A stretch of DNA of 18,935 nucleotides from Sporomusaceae bacterium UBA1887 (GTDB lineage: Bacteria; Bacillota; Negativicutes; Sporomusales; DSM-15969): the NCBI GenBank assembly GCA_002337925.1, contig DDHB01000102.1, positions 11,560 to 30,494 of the forward strand, written 5' to 3'. Positions within the stretch are counted from its first letter, which is position 1, and each line of letters opens with the position of its first letter. Under the pieces are notes generated by a model, which was not told the DNA's origin, did not search any database, and saw only the letters and a list, made by a program, of their open reading frames with translations. Positions 1 through 7,609 of this stretch are shown here, one piece after another. The position numbers and the translations under genes were made by a program.

Positions 1-342
1 CCAGTCGATGCCATTAGTGAAGACTGGATGGCGCTTGATATCGGACCAGTCTCGCAACAAACATTTGCACAGGCACTTGTTGGTGCAAAAACTGTGGTCT
101 GGAATGGCCCAATGGGCGTTTTTGAAATGGATGCTTTTGCCAAGGGAACAGAAGCGGTGGCTAAGGCTGTCGCTGATTCGGGATCCATCAGTATTGTCGG
201 TGGCGGAGATTCGATCGCTGCTCTTGAAAAAACGGGTCTTGCGAGTAAAATCAGCCATATTTCCACTGGTGGCGGTGCTTCACTGGAATACCTTGAAGGT
301 AAGGTACTGCCAGGGATTGCAGCGTTGGCGGATAAAGAATAG
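1..342 (+). CDS. pgk: Phosphoglycerate kinase, C-terminal part (5' end outside window)
   Basis: This is the last 113 codons of phosphoglycerate kinase, the cytoplasmic glycolytic enzyme that transfers phosphate from 1,3-bisphosphoglycerate to ADP. The frame is open from base 1, so the ATG at 28 is internal. Family signatures visible are VVWNGPMGVFE, the nucleotide-binding GGGDSIAAL segment and the C-terminal STGGGASLEYLEGK block, in the usual order and spacing. The gene stops at 340-342, and the Shine-Dalgarno of tpiA starts at once in the 11-base gap, so the two are co-transcribed. The order pgk-tpiA-gpmI-eno is the normal Firmicute lower-glycolysis operon. Nothing is unusual in the visible part. 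Confidence 0.97.
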   Translation, partial: PVDAISEDWMALDIGPVSQQTFAQALVGAKTVVWNGPMGVFEMDAFAKGTEAVAKAVADSGSISIVGGGDSIAALEKTGLASKISHISTGGGASLEYLEGKVLPGIAALADKE

Positions 343-353
343 GAGGGTACGTT

Positions 354-1106
354 ATGCGTAAACCCATTATTGCCGGTAACTGGAAGATGCATAAAACAGT
401 CGGTGAGGCACTTGCTTTAGTGAGAGAATTGTGTGGCATTACTGCTAGTGTAACGGATGTGGAAATAGTTATTTGCCCTACGTTTACCGCCTTATATCCA
501 GTACATATGGCTATATGTGAAGGGCCGCTGCGCTTAGGCGCTCAAAATATGCACTGGGAAGCCCAGGGGGCTTATACCGGTGAAATTTCACCTGCCATGG
601 TTAAAGAAGTAGGTTGCACATATGTTATTATCGGGCACTCGGAACGGCGCCAATATTTTGGCGAAACTGATGATACAGTAAATAAGAAAGTAAAAGCGGC
701 TATTGCTGCTGAACTTATTCCGATCATGTGTGTCGGTGAGACGCTGGAGCAGCGGGAAGCCGGTATTACTGAAGGCGTTGTAGGCCGTCAGGTACGACAG
801 GGCTTAACAGGTCTGACTGCTGAACAAATAGCAGAAATGGTGATTGCCTATGAGCCGGTCTGGGCAATTGGTACAGGACGAACCGCCTCCTCAGAGGACG
901 CCAATGCCGTTTGCCGCTATATTCGTCAGGTTGTTACCGAACTGGCAGGTACAGATAGTGCCGAGAAAGTTCGTATTCAATACGGCGGCAGCGTCAAAGG
1001 TGAAAACATTGCCGAGTTAATGGCCAAGAGTGATATTGACGGAGCACTTGTTGGCGGTGCCAGCTTGGATGCCGAGTCCTTTGCCAAAATAATAAAGTTT
1101 AAGTAG
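354..1106 (+). CDS. tpiA: Triose-phosphate isomerase
   Basis: This 250-residue cytoplasmic TIM-barrel enzyme interconverts dihydroxyacetone phosphate and glyceraldehyde 3-phosphate. All catalytic landmarks are present: Asn9 and Lys11 in AGNWKM, the electrophile His95 in IIGHSERR, the base Glu167 in AYEPVWAIGTG, followed by the flexible loop 6, and the phosphate-binding YGGSVK and GALVGGASL segments near the C-terminus. Length matches the family. The ATG at 354 has a good AGGAGGG site at 341-347. It sits 11 bases after pgk and 13 bases before gpmI, so it is an internal gene of the glycolytic operon. No sign of damage. Confidence 0.98.
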   Translation: MRKPIIAGNWKMHKTVGEALALVRELCGITASVTDVEIVICPTFTALYPVHMAICEGPLRLGAQNMHWEAQGAYTGEISPAMVKEVGCTYVIIGHSERRQYFGETDDTVNKKVKAAIAAELIPIMCVGETLEQREAGITEGVVGRQVRQGLTGLTAEQIAEMVIAYEPVWAIGTGRTASSEDANAVCRYIRQVVTELAGTDSAEKVRIQYGGSVKGENIAELMAKSDIDGALVGGASLDAESFAKIIKFK

Positions 1107-1119
1107 AGGAGGGGTTAGC

Positions 1120-2661
1120 GTGGCTAAGTTAGAAACGCCGATTGCACTTGTCATCTTAGATGGCTGGGGCATTGGGAGGACCAATGATCCCAGCAATGCT
1201 ATCGCCCTCGCCGATACGCAGCACATGACGCATTTGGCTGAACTTTACCCTACTACTACGCTTACCTGCTCCGGTGAAGCCGTAGGCTTGCCTGAAGGGC
1301 AGATGGGAAATTCGGAAGTTGGCCATTTAAATATTGGTGCCGGACGTATCGTTTATCAGGAGCTGACCCGCATTTCAAAAGATATTAGGGAAAAGCGCTT
1401 CTTTGCCAATCCTGTATTACATACCGTTATGGACGAGGTTAAAAAAGCCGGTTCAGCACTGCATCTCATGGGATTGCTGTCGGATGGCGGTGTTCACAGT
1501 CATATCACACATCTCTATGCCCTTTTGGAAATGGCTAAAGCAATCGGCATAGACCGTGTTTATGTTCATGCTTTTCTTGACGGACGGGATGTTCCGCCAT
1601 CAAGCGGCGCCGGTTTCCTGCAGCAATTGGAAACAAAAATAGCTGAGCTGGGTATTGGCCGTGTGGCCACAATTTCCGGACGCTATTACGCAATGGATCG
1701 GGATAAACGGTGGGAGCGGGTCGAGAAGGCATATGGAGCCATGGTTTACCGGGAAGGCGAACATGCTCCCGACTCTGTTGCCGCTATCCAGGCCGCTTAC
1801 AACCGGTCGGAAACGGATGAGTTTGTCGTACCGACCGTCATTGATGGCTGCGGTGACTGTGGGATAAAAGGACAGGATGGGGTTATTTTCTTTAACTTCC
1901 GTCCAGACCGGGCTCGGCAGTTAACTCGCACGTTTGTGGATGAAGCGTTTGCCGGTTTTAACCGCCGTAATGGTTTTTTCCCGCTCCACTTCGCCACTAT
2001 GACACAATATGAGGAATCACTGGATGTGGCAATAGCCTATAAACCGCAACTGCTGACAAATACGTTAGGTGAAGTAGTCAGCAAAGCCGGACTTCACCAA
2101 CTGCGTATCGCTGAAACGGAGAAATACGCCCATGTAACATATTTTTTCAATGGCGGCGAGGAAGTACCATTTACCAATGAAGAACGCCTCCTGGTTCCGT
2201 CACCTAAAGTGGCTACCTATGACTTACAGCCAACGATGAGTGCGGTGGAAGTCACAACTAAGCTGGTAGCGGAGATACATTCGGGCAAGCACGATCTGAT
2301 TATTCTTAACTTCGCCAATTGCGATATGGTAGGCCATACGGGCAAGCTTAATGCTGCTGTTCAGGCAGTGACGACTGTTGATCAATGTGTCGGCAAGGTT
2401 GTAGAAGCTATGCAGGCACATGGCGGGATCGTCCTGATTACGGCTGATCATGGCAATGCTGAAATGCTTGTTGATCCTGTCACGGGCGAACCTTACACGG
2501 CTCATACCACTAATCAGGTGCCGCTGTTGTTAGTATCGGACGCCCATCGGGGCAGAACACTGCAGCCAGGAATTCTTGCTGATCTAGCTCCTACAATTCT
2601 TGACCTGGTGTCAATTGCAGCTCCTCCTGAAATGACAGGCAAGAGCCTGCTGGTAAAATAA
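1120..2661 (+). CDS. gpmI: 2,3-bisphosphoglycerate-independent phosphoglycerate mutase
   Basis: This 513-residue enzyme interconverts 3- and 2-phosphoglycerate in the cytoplasm through a phosphoserine intermediate and two Mn ions, and belongs to the alkaline-phosphatase superfamily. The metal ligand Asp14 is in LDGWG, the nucleophile Ser65 in MGNSEVGHLNIGAGR, and the second metal site is in NCDMVGHTG and TADHGNAE near residues 400-450. The translation start is GTG at 1120, preceded by AGAGGAGGGG at 1106-1115. No nearby ATG gives the conserved N-terminus. It lies between tpiA and eno with an 8-base gap before the weak upstream start of eno. Confidence 0.97.
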   Translation: MAKLETPIALVILDGWGIGRTNDPSNAIALADTQHMTHLAELYPTTTLTCSGEAVGLPEGQMGNSEVGHLNIGAGRIVYQELTRISKDIREKRFFANPVLHTVMDEVKKAGSALHLMGLLSDGGVHSHITHLYALLEMAKAIGIDRVYVHAFLDGRDVPPSSGAGFLQQLETKIAELGIGRVATISGRYYAMDRDKRWERVEKAYGAMVYREGEHAPDSVAAIQAAYNRSETDEFVVPTVIDGCGDCGIKGQDGVIFFNFRPDRARQLTRTFVDEAFAGFNRRNGFFPLHFATMTQYEESLDVAIAYKPQLLTNTLGEVVSKAGLHQLRIAETEKYAHVTYFFNGGEEVPFTNEERLLVPSPKVATYDLQPTMSAVEVTTKLVAEIHSGKHDLIILNFANCDMVGHTGKLNAAVQAVTTVDQCVGKVVEAMQAHGGIVLITADHGNAEMLVDPVTGEPYTAHTTNQVPLLLVSDAHRGRTLQPGILADLAPTILDLVSIAAPPEMTGKSLLVK

Positions 2662-2684
2662 AACGAAAAGTGGAGAGTGAATGT

Positions 2685-3968
2685 ATGTCAATTATTACTG
2701 ATATTTTCGCCCGCGAGATTATGGATTCCCGTGGTAACCCCACTGTTGAAGTGGATGTTGTTCTGGAAGACGGTATTGTCGGCCGTGCTGCTGTTCCTTC
2801 CGGTGCTTCTACCGGCATGTTTGAGGCAGTAGAACTCAGAGACGGCGATAAGGGTCGTTATTTGGGCAAAGGCGTGCTGAAAGCAGTAGCAAACGTAAAT
2901 GAAATCATTGCTCCTGAGATTGTGGGCATGGAAGTAATTGATCAAATCGGTATTGATAGAGCAATGATTGCGCTTGACGGTACGCCGAACAAAGCCAAGC
3001 TGGGGGCTAATGCGATTCTGGGCGTGTCCATGGCTGTTGCCAAAGCGGCTGCCTCTGTTCTTGGCATTTCCCTGTATCAATACCTGGGTGGATTTAATGC
3101 CAAACAACTGCCTGTGCCGATGATGAATATTTTAAATGGTGGTCAGCATGCTGATAACAATGTAGATATTCAGGAGTTTATGGTAATGCCCGTAGGTGCA
3201 GGATCATTTGCCGAAGCCCTCCGGATGGGTGCCGAAGTGTATCATAACCTGAAAAAAGTACTTCATGACCGCAAACTAGCTACTGCTATTGGCGATGAAG
3301 GCGGCTTTGCGCCTAATTTGGCTTCTAACGAGGAAGCTCTGCAGGTCATTATGGCTGCTATTGAAAAAGCAGGCTATAAACCAGGCGAACAAATTGCACT
3401 GGCTTTGGACGTAGCTTCTTCCGAAATGTTCAAAGACGGCAAATACCATCTCGAAGGTGAAGGCCTTGTTAAAACTCCGGCTGAAATGGTGGAGTACTAT
3501 GCAGAGCTAGTTGCGAAATACCCCATTGTTTCCATTGAAGACGGTATGGCCGAAGAAGACTGGGATGGCTGGAAGCTGCTTACTGACAAGCTAGGTGGTA
3601 AAATCCAGCTTGTTGGTGATGATCTGTTTGTTACCAATACCGAACGCCTGAGCCGCGGTATCAAAGTAGGAGTAGGCAATTCCATTCTGGTTAAAGTCAA
3701 CCAAATCGGCACACTGACAGAAACCTTTGATGCGATTGAAATGGCCAAACGGGCCGGTTATACCGCTGTTATTTCCCATCGCTCCGGTGAGACGGAAGAC
3801 TCAACAATTGCTGATATTGCCGTAGCTGTTAATGCCGGTCAAATCAAGACTGGCGCTCCTGCCCGTACCGACCGCGTTGCCAAATATAATCAATTGCTCA
3901 GGATTGAAGAAGAGTTAAGTGACATGGCCGAGTACAAAGGCCGGGATGTATTCTACAATCTGAAATAG
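2685..3968 (+). CDS. eno: Enolase
   Basis: Enolase (427 residues from this start) dehydrates 2-phosphoglycerate to phosphoenolpyruvate. Visible landmarks are DSRGNPTVEVDV at the N-terminus, SGASTG, the catalytic GDEGGFAP loop, SIEDGMAEEDW and GDDLFVTN metal-ligand segments, KVNQIGT with the catalytic Lys, and SHRSGETED near the C-terminus. A GTG at 2670 would add five residues (MESEC), but the GGAGAG site at 2672-2677 is placed seven bases before the ATG at 2685 and that start gives the family's usual N-terminus, so I use 2685. It is the last gene of the glycolytic operon and is followed at once by a terminator. Confidence 0.96.
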   Translation: MSIITDIFAREIMDSRGNPTVEVDVVLEDGIVGRAAVPSGASTGMFEAVELRDGDKGRYLGKGVLKAVANVNEIIAPEIVGMEVIDQIGIDRAMIALDGTPNKAKLGANAILGVSMAVAKAAASVLGISLYQYLGGFNAKQLPVPMMNILNGGQHADNNVDIQEFMVMPVGAGSFAEALRMGAEVYHNLKKVLHDRKLATAIGDEGGFAPNLASNEEALQVIMAAIEKAGYKPGEQIALALDVASSEMFKDGKYHLEGEGLVKTPAEMVEYYAELVAKYPIVSIEDGMAEEDWDGWKLLTDKLGGKIQLVGDDLFVTNTERLSRGIKVGVGNSILVKVNQIGTLTETFDAIEMAKRAGYTAVISHRSGETEDSTIADIAVAVNAGQIKTGAPARTDRVAKYNQLLRIEEELSDMAEYKGRDVFYNLK

Positions 3969-4010
3969 AAAAAAGGCTGTTCGCCAGGAAGTTGGCGGGC
4001 AGCCTTTTTT
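3969..4010 (+). terminator. Terminator of the glycolytic operon
   Basis: A GC-rich hairpin (AGGCTG.. pairing with ..CAGCCT, inner CGCCA/TGGCG) is followed by TTTTTT and preceded by a run of A. It begins directly at the eno stop codon. The A-run on the other side means it could also act on minus-strand transcripts. Confidence 0.93.
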
Positions 4011-4027
4011 GTTTGACTGTTTTTTTA

Positions 4028-4063
4028 AGAAGAAAAGACTCATCGCTTCACTTGATGAGAGTT
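4028..4063 (-). terminator. Terminator overlapping the end of the kinase-like gene
   Basis: On the minus strand, ACTCTCATC and GATGAGT form a hairpin with a loop of about nine bases, followed by TCTTTTCTTCTT. The stem includes the last codons and stop of the 4048-4791 gene. Confidence 0.6.
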
Positions 4064-4791
4064 TCACAATTAGTGCGAATCTTGTTCCAAATTAAATTAG
4101 AATAGGGGATAGAAAACTCTGGACGTGATAATTGCCATTTGAATTTTTTTAAATTTTTTGCTAAGAGTACCTTCTTCGGCAAAAAGGGTTTAAAATAAAC
4201 ATTATCTATATCAATCAAATTAATTTGAAAATCCTGATTTTTATGATCGGCATGAACGATAAAATTAAGTAAGTGAGGGTCATGATGTGCTAATTTATGA
4301 TTGGCTAGATTGATCCATATGTGAGACAGCTGGGAAATAAGTTTTTCTCTACAGTCAAAATCGTGTTCGATATCTTCATCCATAAGGTATGTACGTAAAT
4401 TAGGACCTAAAACCTCTCGGGTCACGAAAATACTCTGGGTAGGTTGAAAATTTTTTTTTCTGGTTAAGGCTAAAATTGGCTCTGCTACAGTGATATTGGC
4501 ATTAAGTAGTTTAAGTGATGTTTGAAAATAGCGGACAGCATCGGCTGGACGGAAAAAGTTTTTAAGTATTTTGCTCATGGTTTGAGGGGTATAAACTTTT
4601 AAATAATAAGCTTCACCTCTAAATGTCATTCTATAGACTTTAGCGCGTATTTCCCGATTAAATACGAATTCTCCCTCAACTGGCTCTTGGTTGAGCCAGA
4701 CAAACCTGATGATCTCTTCTGCCAGATCATCAGGCAAGTTATTTTGATAATATAGATTAATGTCAGGGGAATATTGTTTTTTCATTAACAC
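4048..4791 (-). CDS. Lipopolysaccharide kinase-like (WaaP/KdkA/InaA type) protein
   Basis: This 247-residue protein has a eukaryotic-like small-molecule kinase fold of the kind found in lipopolysaccharide core heptose and Kdo kinases. Visible elements are a probable ATP-anchoring Lys65 (YYLKVY), the catalytic loop AHHDPHLLNF with His170, Asp171 and Asn176, and the metal-binding LIDIDN with Asp194 and Asp196. In a diderm Firmicute it could phosphorylate the lipopolysaccharide core, but the exact acceptor cannot be read. The start is GTG at 4791, 12 bases after AAGGAGG at 4804-4810; the ATG six bases on is further from that site. The gene is clearly more AT-rich than its neighbours and stands alone, which fits horizontal transfer. 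Membership of the WaaP-like clan is fairly secure, the substrate is not. Confidence 0.75.
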   Translation of the reverse strand: MLMKKQYSPDINLYYQNNLPDDLAEEIIRFVWLNQEPVEGEFVFNREIRAKVYRMTFRGEAYYLKVYTPQTMSKILKNFFRPADAVRYFQTSLKLLNANITVAEPILALTRKKNFQPTQSIFVTREVLGPNLRTYLMDEDIEHDFDCREKLISQLSHIWINLANHKLAHHDPHLLNFIVHADHKNQDFQINLIDIDNVYFKPFLPKKVLLAKNLKKFKWQLSRPEFSIPYSNLIWNKIRTNCETLIK

Positions 4792-4880
4792 GGTCTCATT
4801 CTGCCTCCTTAATATATTAGAATCTAATTACTATTAGAGGTAATTTTAAGAAAAATAAATACTTCTTAATTTTGACTCTA

Positions 4881-4910
4881 TTTTCATTTAGTTTTCATTT
4901 AATTTTCATT
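4881..4910. promoter_or_regulatory. 11-bp-period direct repeat, Pho-box-like operator
   Basis: TTTTCATTTAG, TTTTCATTTAA and TTTTCATT follow each other without gaps, giving 2.7 copies of an 11-base unit. Direct repeats at 11-base spacing are the usual binding layout of OmpR/PhoB-family response regulators, and the unit resembles Pho boxes (TGTCATAAAT-like). It lies about 90 bases upstream of the kinase-like gene, whose expression it may control. The family assignment is inference. Confidence 0.45.
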
Positions 4911-5084
4911 CTACACCGGACGTGCGTTTCCTTTTTCTTTTTCCTGTGTAATAGGAGTAAGACTTCATAGCTTTACAACACCATAAAGCTAAGGTGGTTG
5001 ATTAAAAACTGGGCAATAATCTAGCTTGTCATTTTACAGGTAGTTTGGCAGGCATCCTTTTTTGCTTGAAGTTCAAATGACATA

Positions 5085-5113
5085 TTGATTTGAATGGTAA
5101 CATATGTTATACT
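5085..5113 (+). promoter_or_regulatory. Promoter of leader A and the YezD-like gene
   Basis: TTGATT at 5085-5090 and TATACT at 5108-5113 are separated by 17 bases, a close match to the vegetative sigma-70/sigma-A promoter. Transcription would start near 5120, about 13 bases before leader motif A. Confidence 0.8.
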
Positions 5114-5132
5114 ACGATAAAATTCAATAATT

Positions 5133-5201
5133 GGCTGATCGGGTTAACTGAAGGCTAAAAGTTTTTCTCACACGAGTGGAGAAAAGCTTTTAGCTTTTTT
5201 T
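5133..5201 (+). promoter_or_regulatory. Attenuator-like leader element, copy A
   Basis: GGCTGATCGG (5133-5142) and CTGAAGGC (5148-5155) can form a hairpin: lower stem GCT/GGC, internal loop GA against a single A, and upper stem TCGG/CTGA with one G-U pair over a five-base loop. The same GGC opens a long terminator stem (GGCTAAAAG.. with ..CTTTTAGC) followed by TTTTTTT. The two folds share bases, so only one can form. It is one of six copies in this window and lies in the 5' leader of the YezD-like gene. Confidence 0.75.
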
Positions 5202-5403
5202 GTTTATTAAGCATATTCTTTAGGCTGGCAGGGGATAAGGATGAGTTATTTTTAGCAAAAAAGCGCCACCACGTAGAGAGCATCTTTTACATGCTTGTTT
5301 TGCATGCGGCGGCAATTTGACTAATATAACCGACCCCTCAGACAGTGTGCCGCGCCGGACGACGGGCAAAGCGTTCGCCGAAACCTCTTTGAGTTCTTAT
5401 CTT
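5202..5403 (+). other. Untranslated leader between element A and the YezD-like gene
   Basis: No convincing gene is present. The stretch holds a small CATGC/GCATG hairpin near 5292-5312 and a GC-rich patch at about 5340-5385 with several possible short pairings, which stands out from the AT-rich surroundings. A five-codon reading frame with a weak ribosome site (ATGAGT.. near 5242) ends at once. It is probably part of a structured mRNA leader, but I recognise no known riboswitch in it. Confidence 0.4.
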
Positions 5404-5470
5404 CGTGCATAAGAATGACCTAGACTTCCACTTGCGTCCTAAAGGACGTGGGCAAACTAAGTCTTTTCTA
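5404..5470 (+). repeat. Conserved 67-base leader segment, copy 1
   Basis: This segment is about two-thirds identical to 9948-10014. Of the first 30 bases 24 match, and the blocks CTTCCACT, TAAAGGAC and TTTTCTA are shared. In this copy AGACTT and AAGTCT can close an outer stem around a CGTCC/GGACG hairpin. It ends 18 bases before the YezD-like start codon; the other copy ends 53 bases before the orphan ABC ATPase. It looks like a second leader-RNA element shared by the two genes. Confidence 0.6.
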
Positions 5471-5488
5471 AATAAAAGGAGGAGTTTT

Positions 5489-5890
5489 ATGGAATACCTT
5501 TCTACGACAAAAAAGAGTGCACCCGATTTGCGAAAAGGAAAGAACTCAACAAGAATAGCGGTCCCCAAGACGTTAGCTCTGCAAGTATTAGATATTATTA
5601 CTTACTTTTTATATAATGTGCAATATGGAACCCTAATGGTTGTTATTCAAGATGGTGTAGTTATTAAAATAGAAAAACTGGAAAAATTCGTTATTTCAGC
5701 AAGAAGCCGGGATATGAAAAATGTCAGAGTAGAAGCTCCAGCTAAACCACATCCACTGCAGGATAAAATAGTTACAGAAATACAAAAAATAATGTATGGA
5801 CAGTTAATTATTCGCATGGAAAATGGACAGGTAGACCAAATTGAAAAAACAGAGAAAAAGCGAGCCCATGAAATAGACGGATTTAAGTAA
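5489..5890 (+). CDS. Protein with two tandem YezD-like (DUF2292) domains
   Basis: From the ATG at 5489, which has a strong AAAAGGAGGAG site at 5475-5485, the product has 133 residues. It holds two copies of the small YezD/DUF2292 domain: about residues 30-72 (VLDIITYFLYNVQYGTLMVV followed by QDGVVIKIEKLEKF) and about residues 92-126 (KIVTEIQKIMYGQLII followed by ENGQVDQIEKTEKK). Single-domain members are usually about 55-60 residues, so this is an internal duplication. No catalytic motif, signal peptide or membrane segment is visible; it is a small cytoplasmic protein of unknown role. I recall YezD-like genes near sulfur-assimilation or ABC transport genes, but that is weak support. It is transcribed from the 5085 promoter through leader A. 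A longer frame from 5405 has no ribosome site. Confidence 0.8.
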   Translation: MEYLSTTKKSAPDLRKGKNSTRIAVPKTLALQVLDIITYFLYNVQYGTLMVVIQDGVVIKIEKLEKFVISARSRDMKNVRVEAPAKPHPLQDKIVTEIQKIMYGQLIIRMENGQVDQIEKTEKKRAHEIDGFK

Positions 5891-5930
5891 TCCCAAGGTT
5901 AACATACCGAGTTTTTCCATTTTTTCCTAT

Positions 5931-5964
5931 TGGCGTCGTTCTAATACGGCGCCAGTTCTTTTTA
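5931..5964 (+). terminator. Terminator after the YezD-like gene
   Basis: TGGCGtCGT and ACGgCGCCA form a stem around a five-to-six-base loop, followed after GTTC by TTTTT. It closes the single-gene unit. Confidence 0.8.
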
Positions 5965-6029
5965 GGAAATAGATATGGTACAATTAGGTTACAAGTGATA
6001 ACCTTTTTACACAAGGAGATGAGCGTATT

Positions 6030-6881
6030 ATGCGCATTGACTATCATATGCATTTTGAATATGGCAGCTATGATGTTGACTGGGTACAGGGCTTTTTTGA
6101 TCACGCAGGCAAGCGCGGGATTGATGAAATCGGCATCTCCGAGCATACTCATGGCTTCATCGAATTTAAAGACCTCTATTATGACGAACTAGTGCTGAAT
6201 GAGACTGTAGTAGGCCAATTTCAGCGCAAATGGCTGACGAAGAATAAGTTTCGCTACAGCTTAAAAGATTATCTGCAATTTATGAAACTGCTGAAAGAAA
6301 AAGGATACGCCGTTAAAACCGGTATTGAAGTCTGTAATTTTCAAAATCAGGAACGGGTTAAAGCTATATTGGCAGAGTATCAATTTGATTATGTTATTGG
6401 TTCCATCCATTTTCTCAAGGGATGGGGTTATGATTTTGCCGATATTAAATTTGTCTGGGATCAATATAAATTGCAGGATATGTATGAATGGTATACGGCA
6501 GAAGTAGAAGCTTTATGTGCTGCCGGCGTTTACGATATACTGGGCCATCCCTTTAATATCCGTTTATTTAAGAACTTTCCGGAGTTTGATGTACAACCTT
6601 ATTTGGAGCGTGTTGCAGCAGCGGTCAGCCAAGCCGGTATGGCAATTGATATCAATACCGGTACGTTATACCGCTATCCGGTACAGGAAATCTCACCGTA
6701 TCCGGATTTTATGAAAACAGCGCGGCGATATGATTTGCCAATTATTTTGTCTTCTGATGCCCATCGGCCCGAAGATTGTGGGAGACATATTGATATGGCC
6801 ATAGAATATGCCAAAGGCTTTGGCTATGACGAACTGCTGGTATTTACCAATCGTAAGGCTGTAGCTCATAAAATTACCTAA
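6030..6881 (+). CDS. PHP-domain phosphatase, histidinol-phosphatase-like
   Basis: This 283-residue cytoplasmic protein is a polymerase-and-histidinol-phosphatase (PHP) family metal hydrolase. The metal-binding motifs occur in order: HMH at residues 6-8, SEHTH at about 38-42, Glu in TGIEVC near 100, GSIHF near 126, GHPFN near 173 and the closing SSDAHRPEDCG near 243-253. Length and motif order match HisK-type histidinol phosphatases, which dephosphorylate L-histidinol phosphate in histidine synthesis, but no other his gene is nearby and PHP phosphatases with other substrates look alike. ATG 6030 is preceded by AAGGAG at 6013-6018. It stands as its own unit after a terminator, with the nitroreductase gene 62 bases downstream. 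Confidence 0.85.
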   Translation: MRIDYHMHFEYGSYDVDWVQGFFDHAGKRGIDEIGISEHTHGFIEFKDLYYDELVLNETVVGQFQRKWLTKNKFRYSLKDYLQFMKLLKEKGYAVKTGIEVCNFQNQERVKAILAEYQFDYVIGSIHFLKGWGYDFADIKFVWDQYKLQDMYEWYTAEVEALCAAGVYDILGHPFNIRLFKNFPEFDVQPYLERVAAAVSQAGMAIDINTGTLYRYPVQEISPYPDFMKTARRYDLPIILSSDAHRPEDCGRHIDMAIEYAKGFGYDELLVFTNRKAVAHKIT

Positions 6882-6943
6882 ACAAATAAGTTAGATGGCA
6901 GGGAGCCATTTGATTTTATAAAATGATAAGGGGCGTGTTTTGG

Positions 6944-7513
6944 ATGTTTCGTGATATGGTAAAAGCAAACCGCAGCTACCGGCGTTTCTTCGAAGAAGAA
7001 GGAGTCACAAGAGAGGTGTTGCTTACTCTTGTAGACTATGCCAGGTTGACTCCTTCAGGTGCGAATAAACAAGCACTTAACTACTATCTTTCTTCAGACA
7101 AAGTACGTAATGGGCAAGTATTCGAGACCTTGGGCTGGGCTGGTTATTTAAGAGACTGGGACGGACCGGTTGTCGGTGAAAGGCCGTCAGCTTATATTGT
7201 AGTCGTTCAGGATAAAGCCTATAAAATGGCTACGACTTTTGATGCTGGAATTGCCGCGCAAACCATTTTGCTTGGCGCGACAGAAATGGGCTTAGGCGGG
7301 TGTATAATTGCAAATATTAAACACGCTCAGCTGCAAGCAGCGTTGAATATGCCGGAAAATCTGGAGATCCTGCTGGTGATAGCTCTCGGCAGCCCGAAAG
7401 AAACGGTAGTTATTGAAGAAATCGAAGCAGATGGCGATATCAAATACTGGCGGGATGAAGAGCAGGTGCACCATGTACCGAAGCGGCAGTTAAAAGATAT
7501 TGTGAGAAACTAA
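6944..7513 (+). CDS. Nitroreductase-family flavoprotein
   Basis: The product (189 residues from this start) is an FMN-dependent nitroreductase-superfamily oxidoreductase. Visible signatures are the N-terminal NRSYRRF arginines that hold the FMN phosphate, ARLTPSGANKQAL, the central helix GIAAQTILLGATEMGLGGC and the C-terminal VIALGSPKE. Family members usually reduce nitro compounds, quinones or other small acceptors with NAD(P)H; the substrate cannot be deduced. An ATG at 6923 is possible, but AAGGGG at 6928-6933 fits the ATG at 6944 better, and MFRDMVKANRSYRRF is the normal family N-terminus. It is followed by its own terminator and may share a transcript with the PHP gene. Confidence 0.87.
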   Translation: MFRDMVKANRSYRRFFEEEGVTREVLLTLVDYARLTPSGANKQALNYYLSSDKVRNGQVFETLGWAGYLRDWDGPVVGERPSAYIVVVQDKAYKMATTFDAGIAAQTILLGATEMGLGGCIIANIKHAQLQAALNMPENLEILLVIALGSPKETVVIEEIEADGDIKYWRDEEQVHHVPKRQLKDIVRN

Positions 7514-7515
7514 AG

Positions 7516-7545
7516 AAAAGAGAGTCCTAAGTGGACTCTCTTTTT
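7516..7545 (+). terminator. Terminator after the nitroreductase gene
   Basis: AAAGAGAGTCC and GGACTCTCTTT form a near-perfect stem with a five-base loop TAAGT, followed by TTTTT. Confidence 0.92.
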
Positions 7546-7558
7546 AGCATTAAATAGT

Positions 7559-7578
7559 GTGTCAGTGGAACCGTCCCC
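7559..7578. repeat. REP-like half-site
   Basis: The 20-base string starting GTGTCAGTGG and ending ACCGTCCCC resembles one arm of the REP-type palindromes often found near REP-associated transposases in Firmicutes. Only one arm is present here. The resemblance is from memory and needs a genome search. Confidence 0.35.
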
Positions 7579-7587
7579 ATGCCATAT

Positions 7588-7609
7588 AGAAAAAGAGGGC
7601 TGCTCCCCT
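7588..7609 (-). terminator. Terminator of nudC overlapping its stop codon
   Basis: On the minus strand AGGG and CCCT pair around a short loop and are followed by CTTTTTCT. CTATATG and CATATAG lie on the flanks (7583-7614), so a longer alternative palindrome is also possible. Confidence 0.6.

Noticed and set aside
2670..2684. GTG at 2670 as enolase start
   Set aside because: The ribosome site lies after this codon and fits ATG 2685, which gives the normal enolase N-terminus.
2688..3107. Long open frame on the opposite strand of eno
   Set aside because: It is a shadow of the enolase coding frame with no ribosome site and no recognisable domain.
5338..5403. GC-rich patch as a known riboswitch such as c-di-GMP type
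   Set aside because: A GGGCAAA string is present, but the rest of the conserved core and the pairing pattern are missing.
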